From Bacteroidia bacterium (GTDB taxonomy: Bacteria; Bacteroidota; Ignavibacteria; SZUA-365), in the NCBI GenBank assembly GCA_027493955.1, contig JAOSJT010000001.1, positions 511,131 to 575,130 of the forward strand: a stretch of DNA of 64,000 nt. Direction: 5' to 3'. Every line of letters starts with the position of its first letter. Position 1 is the stretch's first letter. The notes beneath the pieces are model-generated. The model was not told where the DNA came from and did no database searches. It saw only the letters and a program-made list of their open reading frames with translations. Positions 1-9,465 of this stretch are shown here, piece after piece. Made by a program: the position numbers and the translations under genes.

Positions 1-50
1 AAATCCGTATTGTGCGCGGTGAAACGAAACCCGTCTTGCCGGACGTCTGA
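1..50 (+). CDS. Possible 3' end of an upstream gene (partial)
   Basis: Reading from base 3, the frame gives about 15 residues ending in VLPDV and a TGA at 48-50, followed 36 nt later by the next gene. A short open stretch at a window edge can be chance, so this is only a candidate C-terminus. No function can be assigned. Confidence 0.25.
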   Translation, partial: IRIVRGETKPVLPDV

Positions 51-85
51 CGGCGAAGCGGAACCCGGAGGCAGAAGGAGTGTCC

Positions 86-3061
86 ATGAGATCATTTTTT
101 CGATTCTTCTCATTTTCGGCCGCGCTTGCAGGAACGGTGCTCTGCGCCGGTGCGGTCGCATTTGCGCAGCTCACCGGCGATGTGACGCGCGTTCTCGTGC
201 GTCCCGCCAATGTGAAAGCGGAATTCACGACATTTTGCGGGGGGCAGCGCTATGAGTCGTTGACGCAGAATGATGTTACAACCATCGTGGACGGGGCTCC
301 GGTGGAGATACTGGGCTTCCGCTGCCCGGATCCCGGGACGAGGCCGTATTCCGCTGTGTTGCTGCTGGATGTGAGCGAAGATGTAGGACAAATGCGTGCG
401 CAAATCATGCGCGATGCGGCCCGCAGTTTTGTCGACAGTCTCGACGGCGTGCTCGACGAGGCCTCGGTCATGATGTACAATGCGCACTCCGAGGTCATTC
501 AGCAGATGACCACGATAAAGCCGATGCTGTACAGCGCGCTGGAGCGTCAATCCGGGATTGGCGAACGGCATACCTATGACGCCTTGTACCACGCGGTGGA
601 GGAGGTTTCCCTGATGCCGTCGCACAACACGACGGCGGTGATTCATTTTGTCGCCGGTCCGGAGCAGGGTAGCAGCGAACATTACGGCAAACTGCTCTCC
701 CTCGCTCGTCAGCGCGGTGTACGGATTTATAGTATCGCTTTCGCGGGATGGTCGGTTTCCGGCCTTGAGAGTCTCGTGAATTCCACGGGAGGGAGTCTTT
801 TCCGAACCGATGACGTTTCGCGTATGCGCGCGAAGCTGACGGAGATACGGGATTCCCTTCGGCGCTATGCGGAACAATGCTCGGTGGTGCTTCCGTTGCT
901 CTGTACCGATGGAGACGCGCATGCGCTTACCCTGCATGTCAGCGGATGCAATGACACAAGTTCCTTGCACGCATCGTACATCGCACCGGAGAATGGGGTC
1001 CCGTCCCAAAACCTGTTCTTTTCCATGGGAAAAACGATGACGCGCGGGCTCGACACTTTCCGCGTCCCGATCACCCTGCACACCGTGCCGAAGACGGGCG
1101 TGCTGTATCCGGCGCTCTTCTGGTTCGGGTGCGATCCCGCACGGCTGACCTTCATCGACGCCGAGGCGCCTCCGGGCGGTCTCCTGCACGGCGTCCCGCT
1201 GCACGTGGAACGCGGCAACGATTACATCAAGATCTCGACGGACCGGCCTGTGCCGGTGTCTTCAGAAGGCCTCTGCCTGATGCTTACGCTGGCGGCACGA
1301 GGTACGCTCAAAACCGTGGAAACAACGATTCGCACGGTGAGTGCGCGCAGTCTCAGCGGCTGCGGGAATCTCTCCCTTAACGGATCGAATGTTACGATTT
1401 ATCCGAATAATGCCGCTTCGGTCCTCCATCTGCGATCGGGCCAGATCACGGCATCGGGCATGACGGTGGAATTCTCCGCTTTGTGCGACGGCAATTCGCT
1501 CTTGGCAGCGGACAGTGCGAACGTGCGTGTGGTGATTGACGGTGTGCCGCAGACGCTTGCGTCGCCTCCGAAGTCCCTCGGTGAAGGAGTGTGGGAATGT
1601 GCGCTCCTGTATTCCTGTACCGACGGCCGTTCGCATCATGTGCAGCTGACGCTGGAGAATACGTGTTCGGAGATGATCAGCGACACGCTGACCATTCCTT
1701 CACCCTTGATCGCCCGGCACATTGTTTTCGAGGGGCCGGAGCACATCTGCGCGGGAGATTCGACCGTGCTGGACGCCGGCGCCGGATACGCGGCGTATCG
1801 CTGGAGCACAGGGGAGACCAGCAGGCGCATCGTCGTTCACAAGCCCGATGTGTACATCGTCGCCGTGGAAAGCGCAACGGACGTCTGCGATGTCTACATC
1901 GCCCCTGCCATTGTCAGCGGACCGGTGCAGCCACGCATTCAGCCGCCGGGCCCATACACCTTGTGCAGGGGAGCGACCCGCACACTCACGCTGCCGTTGA
2001 ACTATGCTTCCTATCGCTGGTCGAACGGCAGCGAACAGGAAAGTATTACGGTCTCCGTCCCCGGTGAGTACTTCGTCACCGTGACGGATCAGAGCGGTTG
2101 CATCATTCAATCAGACACCGTGCACATTACGCAAGCGGATACTTTGCGTCCCGTTATCACACCAGGCGGTGTTGTTACGTTCTGTGAAGGGGCCGGGGTG
2201 GAGCTCGATGCAGGCGGACAATGGAACCGGTATCTCTGGTCGAACGGTCATGAGGGCAGGCGGCTGTACGTCCATGAAAGCGGCAATTACTCCGTCCGCG
2301 TCTGGAATGAGACAGGGTGTACCGGTGAATCCGCCGCCATACCTGTGATGTCGCTGCCGAATCCGAAACCTCGCATCGAGATCGAGGGGTCTCTCGATCT
2401 GTGCGAAGGCGACAGTGTCCGGCTCTCCCTGCCCGGATTCGAGCACCGCGTTTTGTGGATCACGGAAGATACCATCTCGTCACTCATGGTCCGTTCGGCA
2501 GGCGTGTTTTGGGCAAGTGTCCGTCACACGAACGGTTGCCAGGCGGCGACCGACACCGTTGTCGTGCGACTGTATTCCCGCCCGCCACGGCCGGACATCA
2601 CGCGCGTGGGCAACAGGTTGCAAACCATTCCCTGGAGCGCATACCAGTGGTATCTGGACGGTGCACCGATTCCTGGCGCGACGTCCGCGTTCTATGACCT
2701 GAAGTCAGCCGGCGGCTATCAGGTGGAAGTATTCAATGAGCACGGCTGTTCGAGTATCTCCCGGTTGTTCGATGTGAATGTGCTGGATGCGGCATCGGCT
2801 GATGTGACGCAGTTTCGCTGTGAGCTGTATCCCGAACCGGTCATCGAAAGTGTGACAGTGGATATCTCGTTGCCCGCGCCCGGGCGGCTGCATGCAGTAT
2901 TGAGCGACATGGCGGGACGGGCTGTTCTTCGGGAGGAGGTCGAAACAGCCGGGACACGGCATCTGCTGAAAATCGATGTATCCGCGCTGTCCCCGGGTGT
3001 GTACATCTTCCGGTTGATCCATGGGAATGCCGTTACAGGTCGCGTTATCACAAAAATGTGA
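86..3061 (+). CDS. Secreted vWA-domain protein with Ig-like repeats and T9SS sorting domain
   Basis: A 991-residue exported protein. The ATG at 86 is preferred over the GTG at 80 because AGGAG at 76-80 sits 5 nt upstream. Residues 1-28 form a signal peptide ending AFAQ. A von Willebrand A-like fold follows (about 85-265), but its metal site reads D-V-S-E-D where DxSxS is expected, so metal binding is doubtful. The second half carries about five Ig/PKD-like repeats with the pattern Y-x-W-S-x-G...G-x-Y-x-V-x-V...G-C. The last ~80 residues (from ELYPEP to VITKM) match a type-A T9SS C-terminal sorting domain, so the protein is probably anchored to the surface or released through the Por system. 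It is paralogous to the next gene in architecture. The ligand is unknown; an adhesin or surface-structure role is inference. Confidence 0.85.
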   Translation: MRSFFRFFSFSAALAGTVLCAGAVAFAQLTGDVTRVLVRPANVKAEFTTFCGGQRYESLTQNDVTTIVDGAPVEILGFRCPDPGTRPYSAVLLLDVSEDVGQMRAQIMRDAARSFVDSLDGVLDEASVMMYNAHSEVIQQMTTIKPMLYSALERQSGIGERHTYDALYHAVEEVSLMPSHNTTAVIHFVAGPEQGSSEHYGKLLSLARQRGVRIYSIAFAGWSVSGLESLVNSTGGSLFRTDDVSRMRAKLTEIRDSLRRYAEQCSVVLPLLCTDGDAHALTLHVSGCNDTSSLHASYIAPENGVPSQNLFFSMGKTMTRGLDTFRVPITLHTVPKTGVLYPALFWFGCDPARLTFIDAEAPPGGLLHGVPLHVERGNDYIKISTDRPVPVSSEGLCLMLTLAARGTLKTVETTIRTVSARSLSGCGNLSLNGSNVTIYPNNAASVLHLRSGQITASGMTVEFSALCDGNSLLAADSANVRVVIDGVPQTLASPPKSLGEGVWECALLYSCTDGRSHHVQLTLENTCSEMISDTLTIPSPLIARHIVFEGPEHICAGDSTVLDAGAGYAAYRWSTGETSRRIVVHKPDVYIVAVESATDVCDVYIAPAIVSGPVQPRIQPPGPYTLCRGATRTLTLPLNYASYRWSNGSEQESITVSVPGEYFVTVTDQSGCIIQSDTVHITQADTLRPVITPGGVVTFCEGAGVELDAGGQWNRYLWSNGHEGRRLYVHESGNYSVRVWNETGCTGESAAIPVMSLPNPKPRIEIEGSLDLCEGDSVRLSLPGFEHRVLWITEDTISSLMVRSAGVFWASVRHTNGCQAATDTVVVRLYSRPPRPDITRVGNRLQTIPWSAYQWYLDGAPIPGATSAFYDLKSAGGYQVEVFNEHGCSSISRLFDVNVLDAASADVTQFRCELYPEPVIESVTVDISLPAPGRLHAVLSDMAGRAVLREEVETAGTRHLLKIDVSALSPGVYIFRLIHGNAVTGRVITKM

Positions 3062-3204
3062 CGCCAAATCAACCGCGTCGTGAAAATGGCGGCATGATGC
3101 TGTAACAATTGCCGTCGTCATGTGTTATTCTTTACTATACATGATGACGAACTCATTCGCCGTTCGAGTTCACGAAGTCTCAAGTGCGAAAAAGGAGGAA
3201 GCAA

Positions 3205-6200
3205 ATGATGAAAACGTATTGTACCAACCTGCGCCGTCTCACTCTCATAATACCGGTTCTGTTTATTTCCTTGTCAGTCGCTCACAGTCAGCCGGATTTG
3301 CGTATTCAGCGTGTTGTCAGGAACTGGCCGGGCATTTCCGTGTTTTACAGCATCCAATGCGGTGGTCAGCTGAATTTTTCCCATACGGTGCAGCAACTTT
3401 CCCTCCGCGAGCAGGGCTTCCCCGTCACGGCGTTCACGAAGTACTGTCCGGACACAACGCTGGTGGGTGACATTTCGCTCGGACTGGTGCTGGACGGCTC
3501 GGGGAGTACGATCGGAGCCGGGAACCGGTGGATAAAGGCTGGGGCAAAAGCCGCGATCGAAAAAATGAAATCCTCCGACGAAGGTGCGGTGCTGCATTTT
3601 GCTTCCACTCCCTCGCTTGTACAATCCATGACAACCGACACAGCGGCACTCAAGGCTGCGGCAGACCAGCTCATCGCTTCCGGACAATCCGGGGTGTATT
3701 CCGGGATTTACCTGGGTCTGACACATCTGGGACTTACCGCATCGAAGAGCCGCCGGGCCATAATTGTCACGACGGACAGTGGGGACAATTCCAGTCTTCA
3801 CGCACCGGACTCCATTGTAGCATTATCGGTGCGGCTGGGAATTCCGGTGATCGTGATCGGCATTGGCGCAAGTGTGCCGACTGCCGAGTTCAGCGCCTTC
3901 GCGAATCTGACTGGCGGTGCGTTCATCCTGGCGACAGACTCTGTTGCCGTTTCGCAGGCCTTTCGCGACGCCTACGAGCTTGTGGCAGATGATTTTCAGG
4001 TATGCCGTCTCGACTACACAACGTCATGCACCGACGGTACGCTTCGCCTCGTCGAGCTCGAAGTCACCGGCGTGTGTTCCGGTAGCGATATGGATAACAA
4101 TCAGTACCGCGCGGTGATGGATACGAGCGGTCGGACACCTTTGGTGCTCAGTTTTCCACCTACCGAGGCGCTCGCCACCAAACCTTTCGTGATACCGGTC
4201 AGCATCAGCTCTGTGTCTCCCGGGCTGCTGCACAGTTTCGACATGGATCTGCAATTCACCTCTCAGTGCATGGTGCTCGATTCGATCTCCGTACCGGCAG
4301 GATCGCCTCTCGCCGGCTCGACCCTCATCGGATATCCGGTAAGCGGGTACACGCGCGTGCGTTCCGGAGTTACCGTCCCCGTCACCGGACCCGGCCCGCT
4401 GTTGAATTTGCATTTTACCGCCGCTCCCCGCGTTGATTCCGCGACCTGCGTTCTGACCATGCAGCGGGTGCTGTATGCCGCCGGATGCTATACGTCACCC
4501 ACTGTGTCCACCGGGGTGAATATCGGGGTGCCGCCGCTGCCGGTTATTTCGCCCTCGGGGCGCATCACCTTGTGTCCTGGTGAAACCGTAACCCTTGTCG
4601 CCAATCCCGGTTATGACACCTACGAGTGGAACACCACGAGCACTGCGCAATCCATCGTCGTCTCCACCGCCGGCAGCTACTCGGTGACGGTCATGGACCG
4701 AGCCGGCCGTACAGCGACCTCAGCACCGGTGGAAGTCGTTTTTCGTAGCTCTCCCAATCCGCGGTTGACCGTCGGACCGACGCTCACGCTGTGCAAGGGA
4801 AGTTCCGTCCTCGTCGGTGTCAATGCAGCTTTCCCTTCGTACCAATGGTCCACCGGTATGCCGACGAACTCCATCCTCGTGACGCAAGCCGGGAGCTACT
4901 TCGTCACGGTGACGGACGACCATGGCTGTACCTGGAATTCCGATACCCTCGTGGTCACTGTCTCCGATCCGCAGGTCGCGATCTCCGCCAGCGGACCTCT
5001 GACGCTGTGCGAGGGAGAAGAAGTCACGTTGACGGCGAGTCCGGGTTTTGATACTTACACATGGTCAAGCAACGAGAAAACTCCAGCTATCGTGGTGCGA
5101 AGTTCCGGAAGCTATTTCGTTCAGGCCAGGAATGCAGCCGGCTGCACGGCTGTTTCGGATACCATTGAAGTGATTGTCCGGACACGTCCGACAGCAGGCA
5201 TTCTTCCGTCGGGACCTCCCGTGCTGTGTCCCGGCGACACCTTGTATCTCGATGGCACGCCGACGTTTGCGTCATGGGATTGGTCCACCGGTGAGGCGAC
5301 CCGTACCATCGCGATTTCGCGGGCGGGAACGTATTCTCTGAGTGGTATGGATGCCTTCGGCTGTCGTTCCGATACCGTCTCGCTTACGGTCACAATGGAG
5401 CAACGTCCCGCATTGAATCTTCCCGATACCGTCACCATCTGTCCCACGGGTGCTGTGACCATGGACGCGGGTGCGGATTACACGTCCTATCTTTGGAGTC
5501 AGGGAGCGACGACCCGAAGCATCAGAGTCAGCACCGCAGGAACATTTTTCGTTCGCGTCGGCACAAGTAGCGGGTGCGTGATGTATTCCGATACCGTCGT
5601 CGTCGAGGTACGCGCGCAACTCAAGCCGGTGGTCACACTCAGCGGTCCCTCGCGCATCTGTGAAGGGGATAGCGTACAGCTGGACGGTGGAGATTTCTTG
5701 AGTTGGGATTGGTCCACGGGCGAAAAGACCCGTCGTATCACCGTGCGCAGTGGGGGCAGTTATTCTGTCAGTGTCACTGATGCATACGGTTGTTCCGGCA
5801 GCAGCGATCCCGTCGTGATCACGGTGGTGCCCGCTCCCGCGCCGACCGTACAGGCGTTGACGCCGACACGGGTCTGCGTAGGGGATACTGTGGTGCTTGT
5901 TGCCTCCCCGGGCTTTGTAGATTATCAGTGGAGTAACGGCAGCACGGGAGCAACGCTTCGAGTCACCAGCAGCGGAAGCTATTTCGTGACTGTGGTGAAT
6001 GCGGATGGCTGCGGAGGTACGTCGCCGCCGCTTTCCGTAACCGTTGTTCCACCGCCGACAAAACCCGCAATCACCCGAAGCGGTGATACCTTGCTTTCGA
6101 CTCCCGCCGTAGCTTATCAGTGGCTGAAAGATGGAAGCATACTGACGGGTGCGACGGGGCGGAGCCTCATACCGGCCTCCTCGGGCAGTTATGTCGTACG

Positions 6201-6531
6201 CGTCTTCAACGTCGACGGCTGTTTCACCGATTCGGATCCGCTGACCGTTGTCGGCAGTCCTTCTGTTGAAGCACCCAAACCTCGCGGAATTTCCGTGTAT
6301 CCCGATCCCACGAGCGGACGCGTCACCGTCAGTGGCGAGATTACCAGGGGCATCGGTCTGGAAATAACGGCCACCAATCTGCTTGGACAGACGGTTGCGC
6401 GCATCGTGGATACGGGCGCTCGCGGGTTGTTCAATCGCAATATCGATATCAGCGGAGCACCACGCGGGGTGTACCTGTTGCACGTGCGCTACGGAAACCA
6501 TGTGATCGTCCGGCGCATCGTCAAAACCTGA
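3205..6531 (+). CDS. Secreted vWA-domain protein with eight Ig-like repeats and T9SS sorting domain
   Basis: A 1108-residue exported protein with the same architecture as its upstream neighbour. The start is ATG 3205 (a second ATG follows at 3208), with AAGGAGG at 3192-3198. After the signal peptide the vWA domain contains an intact MIDAS start, D-G-S-G-S. A cohesin-like or beta-sandwich region follows, then eight Ig-like repeats of about 75 residues, each with Y/W-x-W-S...G-S-Y-x-V-x-V...G-C-x-x-x-S-D. The C-terminus (ISVYPDP to RIVKT) is a type-A T9SS sorting domain. About 140 nt separate it from the first gene, so the two may share transcription or have separate promoters. It is likely a long surface stalk with a vWA head; the ligand is unknown. 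Confidence 0.87.
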   Translation: MMKTYCTNLRRLTLIIPVLFISLSVAHSQPDLRIQRVVRNWPGISVFYSIQCGGQLNFSHTVQQLSLREQGFPVTAFTKYCPDTTLVGDISLGLVLDGSGSTIGAGNRWIKAGAKAAIEKMKSSDEGAVLHFASTPSLVQSMTTDTAALKAAADQLIASGQSGVYSGIYLGLTHLGLTASKSRRAIIVTTDSGDNSSLHAPDSIVALSVRLGIPVIVIGIGASVPTAEFSAFANLTGGAFILATDSVAVSQAFRDAYELVADDFQVCRLDYTTSCTDGTLRLVELEVTGVCSGSDMDNNQYRAVMDTSGRTPLVLSFPPTEALATKPFVIPVSISSVSPGLLHSFDMDLQFTSQCMVLDSISVPAGSPLAGSTLIGYPVSGYTRVRSGVTVPVTGPGPLLNLHFTAAPRVDSATCVLTMQRVLYAAGCYTSPTVSTGVNIGVPPLPVISPSGRITLCPGETVTLVANPGYDTYEWNTTSTAQSIVVSTAGSYSVTVMDRAGRTATSAPVEVVFRSSPNPRLTVGPTLTLCKGSSVLVGVNAAFPSYQWSTGMPTNSILVTQAGSYFVTVTDDHGCTWNSDTLVVTVSDPQVAISASGPLTLCEGEEVTLTASPGFDTYTWSSNEKTPAIVVRSSGSYFVQARNAAGCTAVSDTIEVIVRTRPTAGILPSGPPVLCPGDTLYLDGTPTFASWDWSTGEATRTIAISRAGTYSLSGMDAFGCRSDTVSLTVTMEQRPALNLPDTVTICPTGAVTMDAGADYTSYLWSQGATTRSIRVSTAGTFFVRVGTSSGCVMYSDTVVVEVRAQLKPVVTLSGPSRICEGDSVQLDGGDFLSWDWSTGEKTRRITVRSGGSYSVSVTDAYGCSGSSDPVVITVVPAPAPTVQALTPTRVCVGDTVVLVASPGFVDYQWSNGSTGATLRVTSSGSYFVTVVNADGCGGTSPPLSVTVVPPPTKPAITRSGDTLLSTPAVAYQWLKDGSILTGATGRSLIPASSGSYVVRVFNVDGCFTDSDPLTVVGSPSVEAPKPRGISVYPDPTSGRVTVSGEITRGIGLEITATNLLGQTVARIVDTGARGLFNRNIDISGAPRGVYLLHVRYGNHVIVRRIVKT

Positions 6532-6574
6532 TACGCCCACACTCTTCTGCGCAGTGCGGGACAGACTGGAAAAA

Positions 6575-6610
6575 AAATCCCCGGCAGTACGATGGTAGTG
6601 CCGGGGATTT
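6575..6610. terminator. Bidirectional intrinsic terminator
   Basis: A perfect 12-bp stem (AAATCCCCGGCA / TGCCGGGGATTT) with a 12-nt loop has an A tract on its left and T-rich sequence on its right. It lies between convergent genes ending at 6531 (+) and 6627 (-), so it can serve both strands. Confidence 0.85.
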
Positions 6611-6626
6611 ATTGTTCCAGAGGTGA

Positions 6627-7853
6627 TCATTTGTACCGAAGCTTCCTTTCAGGGAGAAAGAGAATAGAGCGCAAGGCCTGGATCTTGTGTATGGCCGAGA
6701 CAGCAAAATCCATATACGACTGACGCTGCAGCAGGTCCTGAATGATCATGTGCTCGGAGTGGACAAGCGCGTCTTCCTGCAGTTCCCCGACACGTTTGTT
6801 CAGACCATGCCAGGTGGAGTTGAGCATGTTGCCGTAGGTCGCGTAGGACTGATGCTTGATCAGATTCTTGATGCGCGAATCGAGCGCGAGGGATTCCCTG
6901 CCGTGTCCATTGTCGGAAAGATCAATGGCTTTTATCTCGAACGTACGGTAGTCCCCGGCGGTGTGCGTGTATATCGCCATTTCCCGAATGTACAATTCGC
7001 TGTAGCAGAGCCACTTCGCCTGCGCAATCAGCCCATCCTCGAAGCGGGCATCCTCGAGCACATAGTGAATTTTCTCGATATAGGGATGAATATCAACACG
7101 CTGGAAACGGTACATCTCCTCCAGAACATGGAGCACATTCTCCTTGGTGACGGCCTTGTCCTTCTTTCGGAGCAACTTGTCGGCTTCCGTCAGCAGGAGG
7201 TCGTAAAAATTCGTCACCATGCGCAAATGCGAATGCAATTCCGGCGATGTGTACTGATCGAGGAACTGTTGATAGCCGTGGACGCCATAGGGCTCACCGT
7301 GCGCATCGGGAACACGTTCCAGCAGATCCTCGAGCGCATCGTGCATGAATCCGACGGTGGAGTACACATGTCCGCCGTCATTGTCCATACCGAGCCGCCG
7401 TACGACGGCGCCGACGCGGCTCAGATGCGCGACGGAAGAAATGCCGCATTTGCGCGAAAGTCGGTACTTGAGGAACAGACGGATAATTTCCCGTACTTCC
7501 TCGGCGTAGTGACCGTAGAGCGGTTCGAGATCCACCGCATCGGGGAGGTCCCCGAACAGCACCCGCAATTGCAGGCGCTGAAAGTCTATGCCTTCCTCCA
7601 CCTGACTGCGCGCATCGGAAATCTCGGTGGACGCCTTATCCACGTGCGGTCTGCGTTGCCCGAAGCCCTCCGGGTGGCTTTCTAAATGCCGTTCGAATAC
7701 CCCGCGCATCACCTGCGCGTGTTGAATGCCGTACAGTGCGACGAGATCCTGTGACTCCGGCAGGACGCAACGAAGGAGTGCGTCGAGTAGGTTGCATGCG
7801 TTCTGATAGCGGGGATCCTGCTGCATTCGTTGGATGCTGTCGTTATAGCGCAT
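6627..7853 (-). CDS. Stand-alone HD-domain protein resembling the RelA/SpoT (ppGpp) hydrolase domain
   Basis: A 408-residue cytoplasmic protein. Residues ~137-340 carry the HD signature of RelA/SpoT/Mesh1 hydrolases: a His in VAHLSRVG (H143), H171-D172 followed by E175-D176 in MHDALED, and D311-x-x-x-N315 in DLSDN. The HD-to-ED spacing and the D-to-N spacing of 4 equal those of Rel family hydrolases (H77-D78, E81-D82, D144, N148 in streptococcal Rel). There is no synthetase domain and no TGS/ACT region. The first ~130 residues and the last ~70 match nothing I recognise and are mostly helical in character. The likely chemistry is Mn-dependent hydrolysis of a 3'-pyrophosphate or another phosphoester; the substrate is inferred. 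GAGG lies about 8 nt before the ATG. It is monocistronic and convergent with the vWA gene. Confidence 0.7.
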   Translation of the reverse strand: MRYNDSIQRMQQDPRYQNACNLLDALLRCVLPESQDLVALYGIQHAQVMRGVFERHLESHPEGFGQRRPHVDKASTEISDARSQVEEGIDFQRLQLRVLFGDLPDAVDLEPLYGHYAEEVREIIRLFLKYRLSRKCGISSVAHLSRVGAVVRRLGMDNDGGHVYSTVGFMHDALEDLLERVPDAHGEPYGVHGYQQFLDQYTSPELHSHLRMVTNFYDLLLTEADKLLRKKDKAVTKENVLHVLEEMYRFQRVDIHPYIEKIHYVLEDARFEDGLIAQAKWLCYSELYIREMAIYTHTAGDYRTFEIKAIDLSDNGHGRESLALDSRIKNLIKHQSYATYGNMLNSTWHGLNKRVGELQEDALVHSEHMIIQDLLQRQSYMDFAVSAIHKIQALRSILFLPERKLRYK

Positions 7854-8365
7854 TGATAACCTCGGGGAAGTGAATAGCCGCAGTGCTCGTGCTGAAAGGT
7901 GCGCGGCCGTCGGGAGTGCAAGCCCTGCGGAAGTAACGGAGGGAACTCTCCCCGATGGGCATCAGTCCCGGTAACCTACGAGCTATGGACGCCATGCACG
8001 CTGCATCCTGTTCCGCTCACGAACTGTGCGTAAGGGAGAGGCATTTTTCAGCAACAGGGGAATATACGGGATTCCAGACTCCGATGACAGTGGCCGCATT
8101 CGAGAATGCACGGGACTGCACTGTTCGCGATCGCACGTCCGTGGCAGGTCTCCGGATCGTGTGCTGTCCGTTTTCGCCTGCTCGGTGACAGCGAAGCATC
8201 CGGGCGTGCATTTTTTTTACACTGGACTTTATGCCTGACAATTGCAACATTGCAGTTTGTACGATGGAACAATTCATGACGCTGTACGAAAAAAGAGGCT
8301 ATCATCCGAAACCACGGCTGACGGCCGGGACCGGAGTCGTGAAATCGCTGTATGCGGAACACCGA
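7854..8365. other. 512-bp intergenic region between divergent genes
   Basis: No convincing gene. It should hold the promoters for the HD protein (minus) and the META lipoprotein (plus). The stretch 7915-7985 is GC-rich with several short complementary runs (for example GGAG/CTCC and GATG/CATC), which might be a structured leader, but I could not match it to a known riboswitch class. A T run occurs at 8211-8218. Confidence 0.4.
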
Positions 8366-8788
8366 ATGAAACGACGATTCCTGCCAGTCCTGTGCATTCT
8401 TCCGATGCTCTTTTCGAGTATCGTTGGCTGCAGCGAGGATGATTTCTCCCGCGGACGACTCGACGGGACGCAATGGCGCCTCGTGGCATGGTCGGTCAGT
8501 TCGCTGCATCCCGGCGACTTCACCATCACTGCCGATTTCAGCGGCGGTCGTATGTCCGGTACCGCCGCGGTGAATCTGTATGGAGGTCCCTATTCCACAA
8601 CCGCGGGGGGTGGATTTTCCGTAGGTTCGCTGAGTATGACCGAGATGGCGGGTCCGGAGGATGCTATGCGCGCGGAAGCGCTCTATGTGCAATTGTTGCT
8701 TGACTGCGAAAAGTATCAATGGAATGCCACACAACTGACGTTGTACGACGCAAACGGAAACGAATTGCTGATCTTCCGAAAGCGCTGA
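8366..8788 (+). CDS. META-domain (HslJ-like, DUF306) lipoprotein
   Basis: A 140-residue lipoprotein. The frame is open from 8231, but the ATG at 8366 directly begins a typical lipoprotein signal (MKRRFLPVLC...) with lipobox S-I-V-G-C. The mature part is a single META domain: L-D-G-T-x-W-x-L near the start, an S-G-x-x-G/A-x-N-x-Y-G-G-x-Y core, then a region shaped like MTEMAGPEDAM and a final strand NELLIFRKR. META/HslJ proteins are envelope proteins linked to heat and novobiocin tolerance in E. coli; the molecular function is not settled. The Shine-Dalgarno is weak (GCGGAAC). Confidence 0.75.
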   Translation: MKRRFLPVLCILPMLFSSIVGCSEDDFSRGRLDGTQWRLVAWSVSSLHPGDFTITADFSGGRMSGTAAVNLYGGPYSTTAGGGFSVGSLSMTEMAGPEDAMRAEALYVQLLLDCEKYQWNATQLTLYDANGNELLIFRKR

Positions 8789-8848
8789 TGCGTGGCAGAC
8801 CCGTCCTACGCGGGATCCCATTCTCTCAAATGCAACAAGGAAGACACG

Positions 8849-9352
8849 ATGGCCCGTAATATCGAGATCAAGGCACGGCTGGACAATGCGGAGGATTTTC
8901 TTTCTCGTGTCGGTGAGCTGGCGGACAGCGGTCCGTTTGAAATGGAGCAGGACGACACCTTCTTCCGTTGTGAAAACGGCCGGTTGAAATTACGGGTGCT
9001 CTCCGAAGCGCATGCGGAGCTGATCTATTATCGCAGAGGCGATCAGGCCGGACCGAAGGAGTCGTATTACCACATCACTCCCACCATGGATCCTGAGGGC
9101 CTGCGAGAATCGCTCGATATGGCCTACGGCATAGTGGGACGTGTCGTCAAACACAGGACGCTCTTCATGATCGGTCGCACACGCGTGCACATCGATCGGG
9201 TGGAGGGATTGGGGAGTTTTATGGAGCTTGAAGTCGTCCTGAACGATGATGAGAGGAGCGGAGACGGAATGCGGGAGGCCACAACGCTGATGCACAGTCT
9301 CGGCATCGCCGAGGATTCCCTGATAGACTGCGCGTACGTCGACATGCTGTGA
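8849..9352 (+). CDS. CYTH-domain protein (class IV adenylate cyclase/triphosphatase-like)
   Basis: A 167-residue protein. The start is ATG 8849 with AAGGAAG at 8837-8843; the open frame further upstream lacks a ribosome site. It begins M-A-R-N-I-E-I-K-A-R-L, the ExExK-like strand of CYTH domains, and later has R-x-R-V-H-I-D-R-V-E-G-L-G and the acidic strand S-F-M-E-L-E-V. CYTH enzymes form a tunnel that binds triphosphate-containing substrates with divalent metal. Proteins of this length and N-terminus are usually annotated as class IV adenylate cyclase; which substrate is used cannot be told from sequence alone. It lies 60 nt after the META lipoprotein and could be cotranscribed. Confidence 0.8.
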   Translation: MARNIEIKARLDNAEDFLSRVGELADSGPFEMEQDDTFFRCENGRLKLRVLSEAHAELIYYRRGDQAGPKESYYHITPTMDPEGLRESLDMAYGIVGRVVKHRTLFMIGRTRVHIDRVEGLGSFMELEVVLNDDERSGDGMREATTLMHSLGIAEDSLIDCAYVDML

Positions 9353-9465
9353 GGATTGACGCGCGTCCACCGCGAAATCAGTCAGCTGTAACTTTTTTCC
9401 GCTTTGAGGTTCCTTCTCATGTACCATGAGCTGAAGCAATCTCGCACATTCGTAACAGGTGAAGA

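Noticed and set aside
6687-7685. A 332-residue plus-strand frame
   Set aside because: It is antisense to the HD protein, whose motif order and ribosome site support the minus strand.
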